64,000 bases of DNA. Origin: CAXTPV01 sp965276715. GTDB lineage: Bacteria; Pseudomonadota; Alphaproteobacteria; Acetobacterales; Acetobacteraceae. The stretch covers positions 4,092,001-4,156,000 of the forward strand of contig OZ255622.1 of the NCBI GenBank assembly GCA_965276715.1. Reading direction: 5' to 3'. The notes under the pieces were generated by a model. The model worked only from the letters and a program-made list of their open reading frames with translations, ran no database searches and was not told where the DNA came from. Of the stretch, positions 1 through 8,353 are shown one piece after another (position 1 is the first letter of the stretch; each line of letters starts with the position of its first letter). The translations under genes were made by a program, and so were the position numbers.

Positions 1-1310
1 CGCGCACCGGCCCCTGGCCGCACCGTGCCCGACGCGAACGGCCAGATCCCCGCCAGCGCCCGGAACAGGCTCGTCTTGCCCATCCCCGACGGCCCCAGGA
101 TCGCCGTCGACACCCCGCGCTCGATCCGCAGGTCCGCCGGCCCCACCAGACGCGCGCCGTCCGGCGCCGAGACCACGAGCCCTTCCGCCGACAGCGCATC
201 CCCTGCCGCCATCGCCGGTGCGCCGCCGCGTGCCGTCTCGATCGCCCGATGGAACGTCGCCAGACGTTCGACCTGCGCCGCGTAGCCGGCCAGCGCCGCG
301 TAATTGTTCATGAACCACAGGAACGCCAACTGCAGATCGCCGAACAACTGGTTGACCTGCATCAACGTCCCGAACGTGATCGTCCCGGCAAAAAACCGCG
401 GTGACCACACCACGAGGATGAAGAAATCCGACACGGTGCCGAAGAAGCCGGTCACGAACGTCACCATCGACGTCCGGTTCACGATCTGGATCCCGTTCCG
501 GTACACCGCCAGGAACCGCGCCGCCAGACCGCGCTCCTCCTCCGCCGCACTGCCATACAGCGCCACCGCCTCGCCATGCTCCCTGACCTGCACGAGCGAG
601 AAGCGGAAATCGCCGGTCAGCCGCTGCTGCGCGAACGTCAGCGGCGCCAGCCGCCGTCCGGTCAGGTGCGTCAGCCACGTCACCACCGCGGAATAACCCA
701 GCGCCGCGAACACCAGCACGCCCGGGATCGCCATCCCGAACAGCACCGTCCGTCCCGACAGCGCCCACAGCAGGCCGCCATAGCTCACGATCGTCGTCAG
801 GTTCGAGATGATCGCCACCGTGAAGGTCAGCGAGTTGTTCGTCACCAGATCGACGTCTTCCTGGATACGCTGATCGGGATTGTCCAATCCCGGCCCGGAA
901 TCGCCGCGCAGTCCAAGCCGGAAATGCGCGTCTCCCGTCAACCAGTCCGACACGAACCGGTTCGTCAGCCACCGCCGCCAGCGTATCTGCAGGATCCCCT
1001 GCACGTAGATCCCCAGCGCCCCCAGCGCCACCAGCACGGCCGCGAACATCACGAAGCCAGGCAGCGGCAGTCCGTGCGGCCGCGGCGTGAACCAGAACAG
1101 CCCGCGGAAGAACCCCGCCGCGTCCTTCTGCTGCAGCGCCGTGTAGAAGATGTTCCGCGAGAACGAGATCGCGAGCCCGAACCCGACCTGCGCCAGGTTG
1201 AGCGCGATCAGCAGCACCAGCAGCGCCCACGCCGACCGCCATTCGCGCGATACGAAATACGGCCGCATCAGGAACCACAGATCGCCCAGGAACCGCAGGC
1301 CCTTGCGCAT
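1..1310 (-). CDS. ABC transporter, fused permease/ATPase of SbmA/BacA-like type (partial)
   Basis: The gene runs off the left edge; about 436 N-terminal residues are visible. It starts MRKGLRFLGDLWFLMRPYF and has several hydrophobic segments typical of the SbmA/BacA/YddA membrane domain, including a signature-like stretch DNPDQRIQEDV near residue 135. Near the edge a Walker A motif (GPSGMGKTS) opens the ATPase domain, so permease and ATPase are one chain. Members of this family import peptides or modified fatty acids, or act in envelope maintenance; the substrate here cannot be told. The ATG overlaps the stop of the upstream DUF3253 gene in a TGATG junction, so the two are co-translated. Confidence 0.85.
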   Translation of the reverse strand, partial: MRKGLRFLGDLWFLMRPYFVSREWRSAWALLVLLIALNLAQVGFGLAISFSRNIFYTALQQKDAAGFFRGLFWFTPRPHGLPLPGFVMFAAVLVALGALGIYVQGILQIRWRRWLTNRFVSDWLTGDAHFRLGLRGDSGPGLDNPDQRIQEDVDLVTNNSLTFTVAIISNLTTIVSYGGLLWALSGRTVLFGMAIPGVLVFAALGYSAVVTWLTHLTGRRLAPLTFAQQRLTGDFRFSLVQVREHGEAVALYGSAAEEERGLAARFLAVYRNGIQIVNRTSMVTFVTGFFGTVSDFFILVVWSPRFFAGTITFGTLMQVNQLFGDLQLAFLWFMNNYAALAGYAAQVERLATFHRAIETARGGAPAMAAGDALSAEGLVVSAPDGARLVGPADLRIERGVSTAILGPSGMGKTSLFRALAGIWPFASGTVRPGAGA

Positions 1311-1564
1311 CAGCCCGCCACCATGCGCAGCCGGATCACCCCGCGCACCGCGTCGAGTGCCACCGGCTTGCCCTTGCGCAGGATCTCGATCCGCCCAGCG
1401 CGCGCCAGCGCCAATGCCGCCGCGCGCACCCGGCCGAGTTCGCTTCGCCAGGCCTCGCCGCCGAGCACCCGCGCCGCGTCCGTCGGGCAGATCGACTTCC
1501 CGGGCCCACGCTCTCCCGTCAGCCGCAGGATCGCCGCTTCCGCCTCGTCGTCCACATCCGTCAT
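1310..1564 (-). CDS. DUF3253 domain protein
   Basis: A small soluble protein of 84 residues. Nearly the whole chain matches the DUF3253 pattern: an acidic start (MTDVDDEAEAAILRLTGERG), then PTDAARVLGG, a helical ALALARAGRIEILRKGKPV segment and a terminal GVIRLRM. The fold looks like a small winged helix, but the family has no established function. I chose the ATG at 1564 over one 36 bases upstream because homologues start with the short acidic leader. It lies directly upstream of the ABC transporter and overlaps it by one base. Confidence 0.75.
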   Translation of the reverse strand: MTDVDDEAEAAILRLTGERGPGKSICPTDAARVLGGEAWRSELGRVRAAALALARAGRIEILRKGKPVALDAVRGVIRLRMVAG

Positions 1565-1701
1565 GACCGCGAACCTGCCCCGGACACCGCGCGCCCACAA
1601 GGCGAGCCGCGCGCATGACCCCTTTTCAACGCTGACCGATCGGCATTAGCTTGATCCCCGTAAACGCGCTGTAACTCCGCGGTCATACGGGAGCACGACC
1701 A

Positions 1702-1863
1702 ATGAGCCTGGCGGACATCGCCCTTCCCGGCCGCACCCGCCGTCCCGGCCTCGCCTGGTTCCTGGCCCCGCTGTTCCTGCTCGGCGTCTGGCTCGCCGCC
1801 GGTCCCCATCATGCCCGTGCCCACCATCATCCGGTCAGCGTCGGGGTTGCGGCGGACCACTGA
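1702..1863 (+). CDS. Possible small histidine-rich membrane or exported peptide
   Basis: A 53-codon frame starts at an ATG preceded by a GGGAG ribosome-binding site. It has an arginine-containing N-terminus, one hydrophobic segment (GLAWFLAPLFLLGVWLAAG) and a histidine-rich tail (HHARAHHHP). That layout fits a single-pass membrane peptide or a signal peptide with a short metal-binding tail. I recognise no family. It could equally be an upstream frame of the GST gene that begins 42 bases after its stop. Confidence 0.35.
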   Translation: MSLADIALPGRTRRPGLAWFLAPLFLLGVWLAAGPHHARAHHHPVSVGVAADH

Positions 1864-1905
1864 TCGCGTTTCTCTCCGTCCGGCAATTTCAGACGAGACA
1901 GACCC

Positions 1906-2598
1906 ATGATCGAGCTCTGGTCCTGGCCGACCCCGAACGGCCAGAAGGTGCATATCGCGCTCGAGGAGCTCGGCCTCGCCTACCGCACCATCGCCGTCGA
2001 CATCATGGCGGGCGACCAGTTCAAGCCCGAGTTCCTCGACATCACGCCCAATCACCGGATTCCGGCGATCGTCGATCCCGAGGGTCCCGGCGGCCGCCTC
2101 GAACTGTTCGAGAGCGGCGCCATCCTGATCTATCTCGCCGAAAAGGCCGGCCGCCTCATCCCCGCGGACCCCGCCGCCCGCTATGCCTGCCTGCAGTGGC
2201 TGATGTTCCAGATGGGCGGCATCGGGCCGATGTTCGGCCAGTGGAACCACTTCGCGACCTACGCCCCCGAGGAGATCCCCTACGCGATCGAGCGCTACGG
2301 CCGCGAGGTCGCGCGCCTCTACGGCGTGCTCGAGAAGCGCCTGTCGGCCACCGAATATCTCGCCGGCGACGAGTTCAGCATCGCCGACATCGCGACCTTC
2401 CCCTGGGCGCGCGGCCCTGAGAAGCGCAACATCGACTTCGCCGAATACCCCAACGTCGCCCGCTGGCACGACGCGATCGCCGCCCGCCCCGCCGTCGAAC
2501 GCGGTCTCGCCCTGCTCGCCGAGCGCCGCCGCCAGGGCCCGCTCACCGAGCAGGCCCGCGACAGCATGTTCGGCGAAACCCAGTTCTCGAAAAGGTAG
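1906..2598 (+). CDS. Glutathione S-transferase family protein (YfcG/YghU-like)
   Basis: 230 residues with an N-terminal thioredoxin-fold domain: WSWPTPNGQKVHIALEELG, then the cis-proline segment HRIPAIVD and the glutathione-binding LFESGAILIYLAEK near residue 70. An all-helical C-terminal domain with EYLAGDEFSIADI follows. The early TPNG motif is typical of the E. coli YfcG/YghU group, which acts as a glutathione-dependent disulfide-bond oxidoreductase or peroxidase rather than a detoxifying transferase. Cytosolic. It is a monocistronic gene facing a methyltransferase gene on the other strand; the stops are about 10 bases apart. Confidence 0.9.
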   Translation: MIELWSWPTPNGQKVHIALEELGLAYRTIAVDIMAGDQFKPEFLDITPNHRIPAIVDPEGPGGRLELFESGAILIYLAEKAGRLIPADPAARYACLQWLMFQMGGIGPMFGQWNHFATYAPEEIPYAIERYGREVARLYGVLEKRLSATEYLAGDEFSIADIATFPWARGPEKRNIDFAEYPNVARWHDAIAARPAVERGLALLAERRRQGPLTEQARDSMFGETQFSKR

Positions 2599-2608
2599 CG
2601 GCGGCGCG

Positions 2609-3211
2609 TCACGCGAGCGGCGTGTACCGCCACACCGACGCGGGCGGAAAGTTCAGCGGCGTCCACGCCTCGCGACGCTTGTCGAGCGCGTGGCTCCGCG
2701 CCGGCAGCGGCGACGTCGCGCAGTAGCTGTAGTGCAGGAACCCGCGTCCCGGCGCCACCGCCTCGATCGCGTCGATGAAGCGCCGCTGCTCCTGCTTCTT
2801 GAGCAGCACCAGCGGAATCCCGCACACCACCGACCCGATCCTTCCATGCCATTCGGGCGGGATCAGCGACGGCAGCGTGCGCGCGTCACCCTCGATCACC
2901 GTCACGCCGGGCAGGATCGAACGCAGGTGCTCAGCCATGCTCGGCACGATCTCCACCACCAGCAGCCGCGCCGGCGGCACCCCAGAGGCGAGCAGCGCCC
3001 GGCTGATCACCCCGGTGCCCGCGCCCAGCTCCAGCACCGCCTCGTCCGGCGTACGCCGCACCTGGCGCGCGACCCGGCGGCACAGGGCGGGCGACGACGG
3101 CACCACCGATCCCATCTGCAGCGGGTTGCTCACCCATCGCTTGAAGAACAAGGCCGCGTTGGCGGCATCGCCGCGCGCGGTCCCCAATCCGTCGGCGGCA
3201 ACGTTGCTCAT
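2609..3211 (-). CDS. PmtA-like SAM-dependent methyltransferase
   Basis: 200 residues with a class I methyltransferase fold. The SAM-binding motif is LELGAGTGVISRALL near residue 60, followed by the acidic strand VVEIVPSM and the motif-II segment VIEGDAR. The N-terminal FFKRWVSNPLQMGSVVPSS matches the phospholipid N-methyltransferase (PmtA) group of alphaproteobacteria, which methylates phosphatidylethanolamine towards phosphatidylcholine. No transmembrane segment is seen, as expected for these peripheral enzymes. The isocitrate dehydrogenase gene lies 25 bases upstream on the same strand. The exact acceptor cannot be read from sequence, and an rRNA adenine methylase-like label is the usual misannotation. 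Confidence 0.75.
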   Translation of the reverse strand: MSNVAADGLGTARGDAANAALFFKRWVSNPLQMGSVVPSSPALCRRVARQVRRTPDEAVLELGAGTGVISRALLASGVPPARLLVVEIVPSMAEHLRSILPGVTVIEGDARTLPSLIPPEWHGRIGSVVCGIPLVLLKKQEQRRFIDAIEAVAPGRGFLHYSYCATSPLPARSHALDKRREAWTPLNFPPASVWRYTPLA

Positions 3212-3236
3212 GCGTCCAACATCTCCCTCGAGCCTG

Positions 3237-4259
3237 TCAGCCCAGATGCGCGATGATCGCTCGTGTCAATGTCGCCGTATCCGCCTCGCCGCCGAGGTCG
3301 CGCGTGCGCACGCCGCCCTCGTGCACCACCGCGTGCACCGCGGCCCGCAGCCGCGCCGCCAGATCCACCCGTCCCACATGCTCCAGCATCAGCCCCGACG
3401 CCAGCAGCAGCGCCAGCGGATTGGCGATCCCCTTGCCCGCGATGTCGGGTGCGGATCCATGCACCGCCTCGAACACGGCGGCGTCGGTTCCGATATTCGC
3501 CCCCGGCGCCAGCCCCAGCCCGCCGATCAGCCCCGCGATCAGGTCCGACAGGATGTCGCCGAACAGGTTGGTCGTCACGATCACGTCGTATTGCCACGGG
3601 TCGAGCACGAGCTGCATCGCGCACGCATCCACGATCCGGTCGTTCATCTCGACCCGGCCCTCGTATTCGGCCGCGACCTTGCGTCCCTCCTCGAGGAACA
3701 GCCCGGTCAGCGCCTTGAGGATGTTGGCCTTGTGGACGATCGTCACCCGGCGCCGTCCGTTGCGGACCGCGTAGTCGAACGCGTACTCGACGATCCGCCG
3801 GCATTCGGTGCGCGAATTGAACCCCGCCGACATCGCGATCGCGCGCGGATCATGGTTGAGCGGCATGTAGTGCTCGAACGCCGCGTAGAACCCTTCGAGG
3901 TTCTCCCGCACCAGCACGATGTCGATATTGTCGTAGCGCCCCGGCACCAGCGTGCGCGCCGGCCTGACATTGGCGAACAGCTCGAATTCCTGCCGCAACG
4001 CCACGTTGATCGACCGGAACCCGCCACCCACCGGCGTCGTCAGCGGCCCCTTCAGCGCGAGCTTGGTGCGCCTGATGCTCTCGAGCGTCGCCATCGGCAG
4101 CGGGTCGCCATGCGTCTCGACCGCCGCCATCCCCGCCGTCTGCCGGTCCCAGTCGAACGGCGAGCCCAGGGCGGCCAGGATCTCGACCACCGCGCCCGTG
4201 ATCTCGGGCCCGATGCCGTCGCCCGGGATCAGCGTCGCCTCGATCCTCTGTCCGCTCAA
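3237..4259 (-). CDS. NAD-dependent isocitrate dehydrogenase family protein
   Basis: 340 residues covering the full length of the isocitrate/isopropylmalate dehydrogenase family. Visible landmarks are PGDGIGPEI at the start, substrate-binding RSINVALRQEFELFANVRPA near residue 85, the metal/substrate segment NLFGDILSDLIAGLIGGLG, and the nucleotide-binding EAVHGSAPDIAGKGIANP. The serine and asparagine in RSINVALR favour isocitrate over isopropylmalate or tartrate. It oxidatively decarboxylates isocitrate to 2-oxoglutarate in the TCA cycle. It is followed by the PmtA-like gene after 25 bases, so the two may share a transcript. Confidence 0.85.
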   Translation of the reverse strand: MSGQRIEATLIPGDGIGPEITGAVVEILAALGSPFDWDRQTAGMAAVETHGDPLPMATLESIRRTKLALKGPLTTPVGGGFRSINVALRQEFELFANVRPARTLVPGRYDNIDIVLVRENLEGFYAAFEHYMPLNHDPRAIAMSAGFNSRTECRRIVEYAFDYAVRNGRRRVTIVHKANILKALTGLFLEEGRKVAAEYEGRVEMNDRIVDACAMQLVLDPWQYDVIVTTNLFGDILSDLIAGLIGGLGLAPGANIGTDAAVFEAVHGSAPDIAGKGIANPLALLLASGLMLEHVGRVDLAARLRAAVHAVVHEGGVRTRDLGGEADTATLTRAIIAHLG

Positions 4260-4384
4260 TCCGCCTCTCCCGATCGACCCGCTGTCGTTCTAGAGCATGA
4301 TCCGACCGGGGGAAATCATCTGGCCGCCTTTTGACGCGCGCGCGCCGATCGTCGACAAACGACGCCCACGACCCGGTCGCGCCC

Positions 4385-4972
4385 ATGCAGCCCGCCCTCG
4401 ACGACAGCGCCGCCTTCCTCGAGATGTCGATCGCGACCTTGCGCGACTTCGCGTCCGACGCGGCCGCCCTCGAAACGATCGACGCCATCGCCGCCGCCAT
4501 CGCATCCGCCATGCGCGCCGGCGGCAAGCTGCTGATCGCCGGCAACGGCGGCAGCGCCGGCGACGCCCAGCACATGGCGGGCGAATTCCTCGTCCGGCTC
4601 GTCGCCGACCGCGACCCGCTGCCTGCCATCGCGCTGACCACCGACAGCTCCGTGCTCACCGCGGCCGGCAACGATTACGGGTTCGACCACGTCTTCGCCC
4701 GCCAGGTCGCGGGCCTCGGCCGGCGGGGCGACGCCTTCCTTGCCATCTCGACCTCCGGCAACTCGCCCAACATCCTCGCGGCCCTGACCGCGGCCCGCGC
4801 CGCCGGCCTCGCCACGCTCGGCCTGACCGGTGCCAACGGCGGCCGGATGGCGGCGTCCTGCGACGTCCTGCTGCGTGTCCCGTCGGCCGTCACCGCGATC
4901 ATCCAGCAGGTCCACATCACGGCGGCCCACATCATCTGCGCGAAGGTCGAGCATCTCGTCTTGTCGCCCTGA
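4385..4972 (+). CDS. gmhA: Phosphoheptose isomerase (SIS domain)
   Basis: 195 residues forming one SIS domain. LIAGNGGSAGDAQHMAGEFL near residue 50 and AISTSGNSPNI near residue 118 are the sugar-phosphate-binding loops; the C-terminal QQVHITAAHIICAKVE carries family histidines. GmhA converts sedoheptulose 7-phosphate to D-glycero-D-manno-heptose 7-phosphate, the first step of ADP-heptose synthesis for lipopolysaccharide. I chose the ATG at 4385; a TTG 54 bases upstream would add a basic tail not seen in the family. No other heptose genes are nearby, so this copy stands alone. It converges on the DeoR regulator. Confidence 0.85.
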   Translation: MQPALDDSAAFLEMSIATLRDFASDAAALETIDAIAAAIASAMRAGGKLLIAGNGGSAGDAQHMAGEFLVRLVADRDPLPAIALTTDSSVLTAAGNDYGFDHVFARQVAGLGRRGDAFLAISTSGNSPNILAALTAARAAGLATLGLTGANGGRMAASCDVLLRVPSAVTAIIQQVHITAAHIICAKVEHLVLSP

Positions 4973-4988
4973 GCCCGCCCGGAATCGG

Positions 4989-5747
4989 TCAGACCAGAAT
5001 CATCGTCACGTCCAGCCTGCCGAACGCGCTGGTGAGCTCGTCCGGCGCGCCGCGTTCGACGATCATCATGTCGATCTCCGCCGCCCCGAGAACGGCGAAC
5101 GGCGAGACGGCGCCGAGTTTCTCGCTCGACGCGAGGACGACGGTCTCGGCCGCCTGCCGGCTGAGCGCGCGCTTGACCGCCGCCTCCTCCGCGTCGCCCG
5201 TCGTCAGCCCGTGCTCCGGGTGGACGCCGGTGACGCCCATGAAATAGAGATCGGCGCGCACGCGCCCGATCATCTCGACGGCAACCGCGCCGACGGTCAC
5301 CATCGAATGCCGGAACAGGCGGCCTCCGATCAGCGCGACCTCAATCCATGGATGCCGCGCCAGCTCGATCGCGATCGTCGGGCTGTGGGTCACGACCGTC
5401 GCCTTGAGATCCGGGGCAAGGTGGCGAGCGACCTGCAACGCCGTCGTCCCGCCATCCAGCATGACGATCTGGCCAGGCCGCACCAGGCCGGCCGCTCGCT
5501 TGCCGATGGCGATCTTGCCCTCGGTCGCGACCCGCGCCCGCACCGCCAGGGGCGCGTTGGCGGGTGACGCCGGCAGCGCGCCGCCATGCACGCGCTGCAG
5601 GTGCCCCGCGGCCGCGAGCTCCCTCAGGTCGCGCCGAATCGTGTCCTCCGATAGCCCCAGCTCGTGGCTCAGCGTCTTGGCGACGAGGCGCCCGTCGCGC
5701 CGCAGCACGTCCAGGATCAGCGTCTTGCGTTCCCGGGTGAGCACCAT
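4989..5747 (-). CDS. DeoR family transcriptional regulator
   Basis: 252 residues. The N-terminal winged HTH (residues 5-58) contains LSEDTIRRDLRELAAAGHLQRVHGGA, here split by the family's recognition helix. The C-terminal sugar-phosphate sensor domain starts at about residue 80 with LDGGTTALQVARHL and has the ligand loop GGRLFRHSMVTVGAVA. DeoR proteins usually repress sugar or nucleoside catabolic genes and release DNA on binding a phosphorylated sugar. It is transcribed divergently from the NudK-type hydrolase; the short gap holds a repeated decamer likely to be its operator. The target gene may be the hydrolase itself. Confidence 0.88.
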   Translation of the reverse strand: MVLTRERKTLILDVLRRDGRLVAKTLSHELGLSEDTIRRDLRELAAAGHLQRVHGGALPASPANAPLAVRARVATEGKIAIGKRAAGLVRPGQIVMLDGGTTALQVARHLAPDLKATVVTHSPTIAIELARHPWIEVALIGGRLFRHSMVTVGAVAVEMIGRVRADLYFMGVTGVHPEHGLTTGDAEEAAVKRALSRQAAETVVLASSEKLGAVSPFAVLGAAEIDMMIVERGAPDELTSAFGRLDVTMILV

Positions 5748-5756
5748 CGCACCGTA

Positions 5757-5795
5757 TGCACGAAATATCTTGATCCTGCACGAAATCCCACGAAT
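5757..5795. promoter_or_regulatory. Repeated TGCACGAAAT, candidate DeoR operator
   Basis: TGCACGAAAT occurs at 5757-5766 and again at 5777-5786, exactly 20 bases apart start to start (two helical turns). A partial third copy, CACGAAT, lies at 5789-5795. The region is AT-rich compared with its surroundings and lies between the divergent deoR and nudK starts. DeoR proteins often bind several short direct repeats, so autoregulation and control of the hydrolase gene is a reasonable inference. Confidence 0.5.
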
Positions 5796-5827
5796 AAGCC
5801 CGGTCGGTCCTGATGAACGGGTTCAGC

Positions 5828-6556
5828 ATGAGCGTGGCCGACCGTATTCGCGTCGAGGATGTCCGTATCCTCTCCGACGACTGGTACGTCCTCAAGAAGA
5901 CCACCCTCAGCTACCGCCGCAATGACGGGACCTGGCAGCGTCAGAGCCGCGAGACCTACGACCGGGGGAACGGGGCCACCATCCTGCTCCACGATCTGGA
6001 TCGCCGAACCGTCGTCCTGACCCGCCAGTTCCGCTACCCGGCCTTCGTCAACGGCTGCGACGATCTCCTGATCGAGGCGCCTGCCGGCCTCCTCGACGAT
6101 GCCGGCCCCGAGGATCGCATTCGTGCCGAGGTGGAGGAGGAGACCGGCTTTCGGGTGCGCGACGTGCGCCTCGTCTTCGACGCCTTCATGAGCCCCGGCT
6201 CCGTCACCGAACGGCTGTTCTTCTTCGTGGGCACCTACGGGCCCGGCGACCGCGTCGGCCCGGGAGGCGGCAAGGCCGCCGAAGGCGAGGACATCGATCT
6301 GCTCGAACTGGCCATCGACGACGCGCTGGCGATGATCGCCAACGGCGCGATCCGCGACGCCAAGACGATCATCCTCCTGCAATACGCGGCCCTGCACCTG
6401 TTCGAAGTAACGCAGGGGGTCGTGGGGGACCGGCGCCGGTCCCCCAGCCCATCCTTGCCCGGCTCGCGTCACCCGAGCGGCCCGCACGCCTCCGCCAGCC
6501 ACGCCCGCGCCGGCGCCTCCAGCTCCGGCCCGATCTCGCCCAGCACGCGCGCGTGA
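5828..6556 (+). CDS. NUDIX hydrolase, NudK/GDP-mannose pyrophosphatase type
   Basis: The body of about 195 residues matches NudK: SDDWYVLKKTTLSYRR near the start, TRQFRYPAFVNG, and a Nudix box GLLDDAGPEDRIRAEVEEET followed by GF. NudK hydrolyses GDP-mannose to GMP and mannose 1-phosphate. After LHLFEV the frame does not stop where family members usually end. It continues about 45 codons through a perfect hairpin and 88 bases into the 3' end of the convergent aminopeptidase gene. That tail is arginine/serine/proline-rich and probably not functional. An ATG at 5813 is an alternative start. Confidence 0.85.
   Translation: MSVADRIRVEDVRILSDDWYVLKKTTLSYRRNDGTWQRQSRETYDRGNGATILLHDLDRRTVVLTRQFRYPAFVNGCDDLLIEAPAGLLDDAGPEDRIRAEVEEETGFRVRDVRLVFDAFMSPGSVTERLFFFVGTYGPGDRVGPGGGKAAEGEDIDLLELAIDDALAMIANGAIRDAKTIILLQYAALHLFEVTQGVVGDRRRSPSPSLPGSRHPSGPHASASHARAGASSSGPISPSTRA
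6424..6445. terminator. Perfect 22-bp palindrome between convergent genes
   Basis: GGGGGACCGGC is followed directly by its reverse complement, with no loop or mismatch. It lies where two convergent genes meet and could end transcripts from both sides. It is embedded in the read-through tail of the NudK frame, which supports the idea that the natural gene end was upstream of it. No T-run follows, so it is not a classical intrinsic terminator. Confidence 0.5.
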
Positions 6557-8244
6557 TACCCATCCAGCCACACGCGTTCCGCCTCCGTCAGCAGTGCCGG
6601 CACGATGCACGCGCGGTCGATCGGCGCCAGCGTCAGCGTCTCGAAGCCCAGGAACGGCTTGGCCGCGTGCGCAAACGCCGCCGGCACGACCAGAAGCAGG
6701 TTCTCGATCCTGATCCCATGTGATCCGGGCTCGTAGAAACCCGGCTCGTCGGACAGCACCATTCCCTCCCGGATCGGAACCGGCCGATGCACCGCCGAGA
6801 TATTCGCGGGCCCTTCATGCACCGCGAGCACGCTGCCGACGCCATGCCCCGTCCCATGGTCGTAATCCAGCCCGGCCCGCCACAGCGCGTCGCGCGCCAG
6901 CGCGTCGAGCCGGTGCCCCGTCACGCCGTCGGGGAACGTCGCCGTCGCCAGCGCGATCATTCCCTTCAGCACCCGCGTGAACTGGTCCCGCCACGCCTCG
7001 GGAACCGGGCCGCCGCCGGTCCAGACCGTCCGCGTCACGTCCGTCGTGCCGTCGTCGTACTGGCCGCCGCTGTCGATCAGATACAATTCGCGCGCGCCGA
7101 TCGCCCGGTCCGTCTCCGGCGTCGCACGGTAATGGATCACCGCGCCATGCTCGCCCGCCCCCGAGATCGCATCGAAACTGTCGCCGCGATACGCCGGATC
7201 GGCCGCGCGGAACGCCCGCAGCCGCCCCACCGCCGAGATCTCCGTCTCCCGCCCCGCCGCCTCGCGCAGCCAATGCAGGAACCGGCACACCGCCACCCCG
7301 TCGCGCCGGTGCGCCGCGCGCATGCCGTCGCGTTCCGCCGCGTTCTTGCGCGCCTTCGGCTCGGCGCACACATCCGGACCCTCCACCAATTCGGCCCCGG
7401 CCGCGCGCAGGCGCTGCCCGAACCAGGCCGGACTGGCGGCGAGGTCGACCCGCACCCGCTTGCCCGCGAGCCCGTCCAGCACCGGCGCCAGCGACGCCAC
7501 CGGCGACACCGACACCCCGTTCCCGAGCCAGGTCAGCACCGCATCGAGCTTGTCCGGCTCCATGAACAGCGCCACCGTCTCGTCGTCGTTCAGCAGCGCG
7601 AAGCCGAGTGCGACCGGCACGTTCGCGAGGTCGCCGCCGCGAATATTGAGCAGCCACGCGATCGACGCCGGATCGGTCAGCAGCGCCGCCTGCACGCCAT
7701 CCCGGCGCAGCGCCTCGGCCAGCGCCGCGCGCTTCTCGGCGCTCGCCTGGCCGCTGAACTCCTGACCGTGCGGCCGCACCGGCGCCGACGGCGGGGCAGG
7801 GCGGTCGTCCCAGATCGCGTCGACCGGATTGTCCTCCAGCGCCACCATCTCGACCCGCGGCCCCGCGAACCGGTCGATCTCACCCTGCGCGATCACCCGC
7901 GGGTCGTAGCCCACCCGCAGCAACCGCCCCGCGTCCGCCGCCCGCGCGCGGACCCAGTTCTCCGGCGGCGTCTCGCCCAGATGCAGCCGCTCCCACACCG
8001 CGCCGTCCGTCTGCTGCGCCAACTGCAGCACATAGCGTCCGTCGGAGAACACCGCCGCGCGCTCCGCCATCACCACAGCGATGCCGGCGCTGCCGGTGAA
8101 GCCCGTCAGCCAGGCCAGCCGTTCGGCGCTCGCCGGCACGTTCTCGCCCAGATGCTCGTCCGACCGCGGCACCAGCACGCCGTCCAGCCCGTTCGCCCGC
8201 ATGCCCTCGCGCAGCCGCGCGACCTTGTCCGCCGATGTCATCAT
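6469..8244 (-). CDS. Xaa-Pro aminopeptidase (M24B, aminopeptidase P type)
   Basis: 591 residues: two creatinase-like N-terminal domains (for example LTGFTGSAGIAVV near residue 45 and a repeat around residue 165-300) and a C-terminal pita-bread metallopeptidase domain. The dinuclear metal ligands are visible in order: LIDSGGQYDDGTTDVTRT, GTGHGVGS, LSDEPGFYEPGSHGIRIEN and FETLTLAPID. It removes an N-terminal residue preceding proline and is cytosolic. The M24_C tail puts it in the long aminopeptidase-P group. Its start region (MMTSADKVARLREGM) is duplicated 1.4 kb upstream, in front of the OmpA-like gene. Confidence 0.93.
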   Translation of the reverse strand: MMTSADKVARLREGMRANGLDGVLVPRSDEHLGENVPASAERLAWLTGFTGSAGIAVVMAERAAVFSDGRYVLQLAQQTDGAVWERLHLGETPPENWVRARAADAGRLLRVGYDPRVIAQGEIDRFAGPRVEMVALEDNPVDAIWDDRPAPPSAPVRPHGQEFSGQASAEKRAALAEALRRDGVQAALLTDPASIAWLLNIRGGDLANVPVALGFALLNDDETVALFMEPDKLDAVLTWLGNGVSVSPVASLAPVLDGLAGKRVRVDLAASPAWFGQRLRAAGAELVEGPDVCAEPKARKNAAERDGMRAAHRRDGVAVCRFLHWLREAAGRETEISAVGRLRAFRAADPAYRGDSFDAISGAGEHGAVIHYRATPETDRAIGARELYLIDSGGQYDDGTTDVTRTVWTGGGPVPEAWRDQFTRVLKGMIALATATFPDGVTGHRLDALARDALWRAGLDYDHGTGHGVGSVLAVHEGPANISAVHRPVPIREGMVLSDEPGFYEPGSHGIRIENLLLVVPAAFAHAAKPFLGFETLTLAPIDRACIVPALLTEAERVWLDGYHARVLGEIGPELEAPARAWLAEACGPLG

Positions 8245-8324
8245 CGCGCGATCCTGCGGTGACGACCGCGAAAAAGCCAGACGGCAAGAACCGGGGGCCG
8301 AGGCCGTCCCCCGGACCCCCGGCT
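8200..8324. repeat. 125-nt direct repeat, copy 1 (aminopeptidase start region)
   Basis: This segment holds the first ~15 codons of the Xaa-Pro aminopeptidase, its upstream leader and a GC-rich hairpin (CCGGGGG, 10-base loop, CCCCCGG at 8291-8314). An equally long segment at 9621-9745 aligns from end to end with roughly 85% identity by eye and one compensated single-base gap pair. Together the copies bracket the OmpA-like and HELHH genes, as expected for an insertion with target duplication or for a tandem duplication later filled by foreign genes. Confidence 0.8.
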
Positions 8325-8353
8325 GCCATGCGTCACAATCTCCGCGCCCTTCG

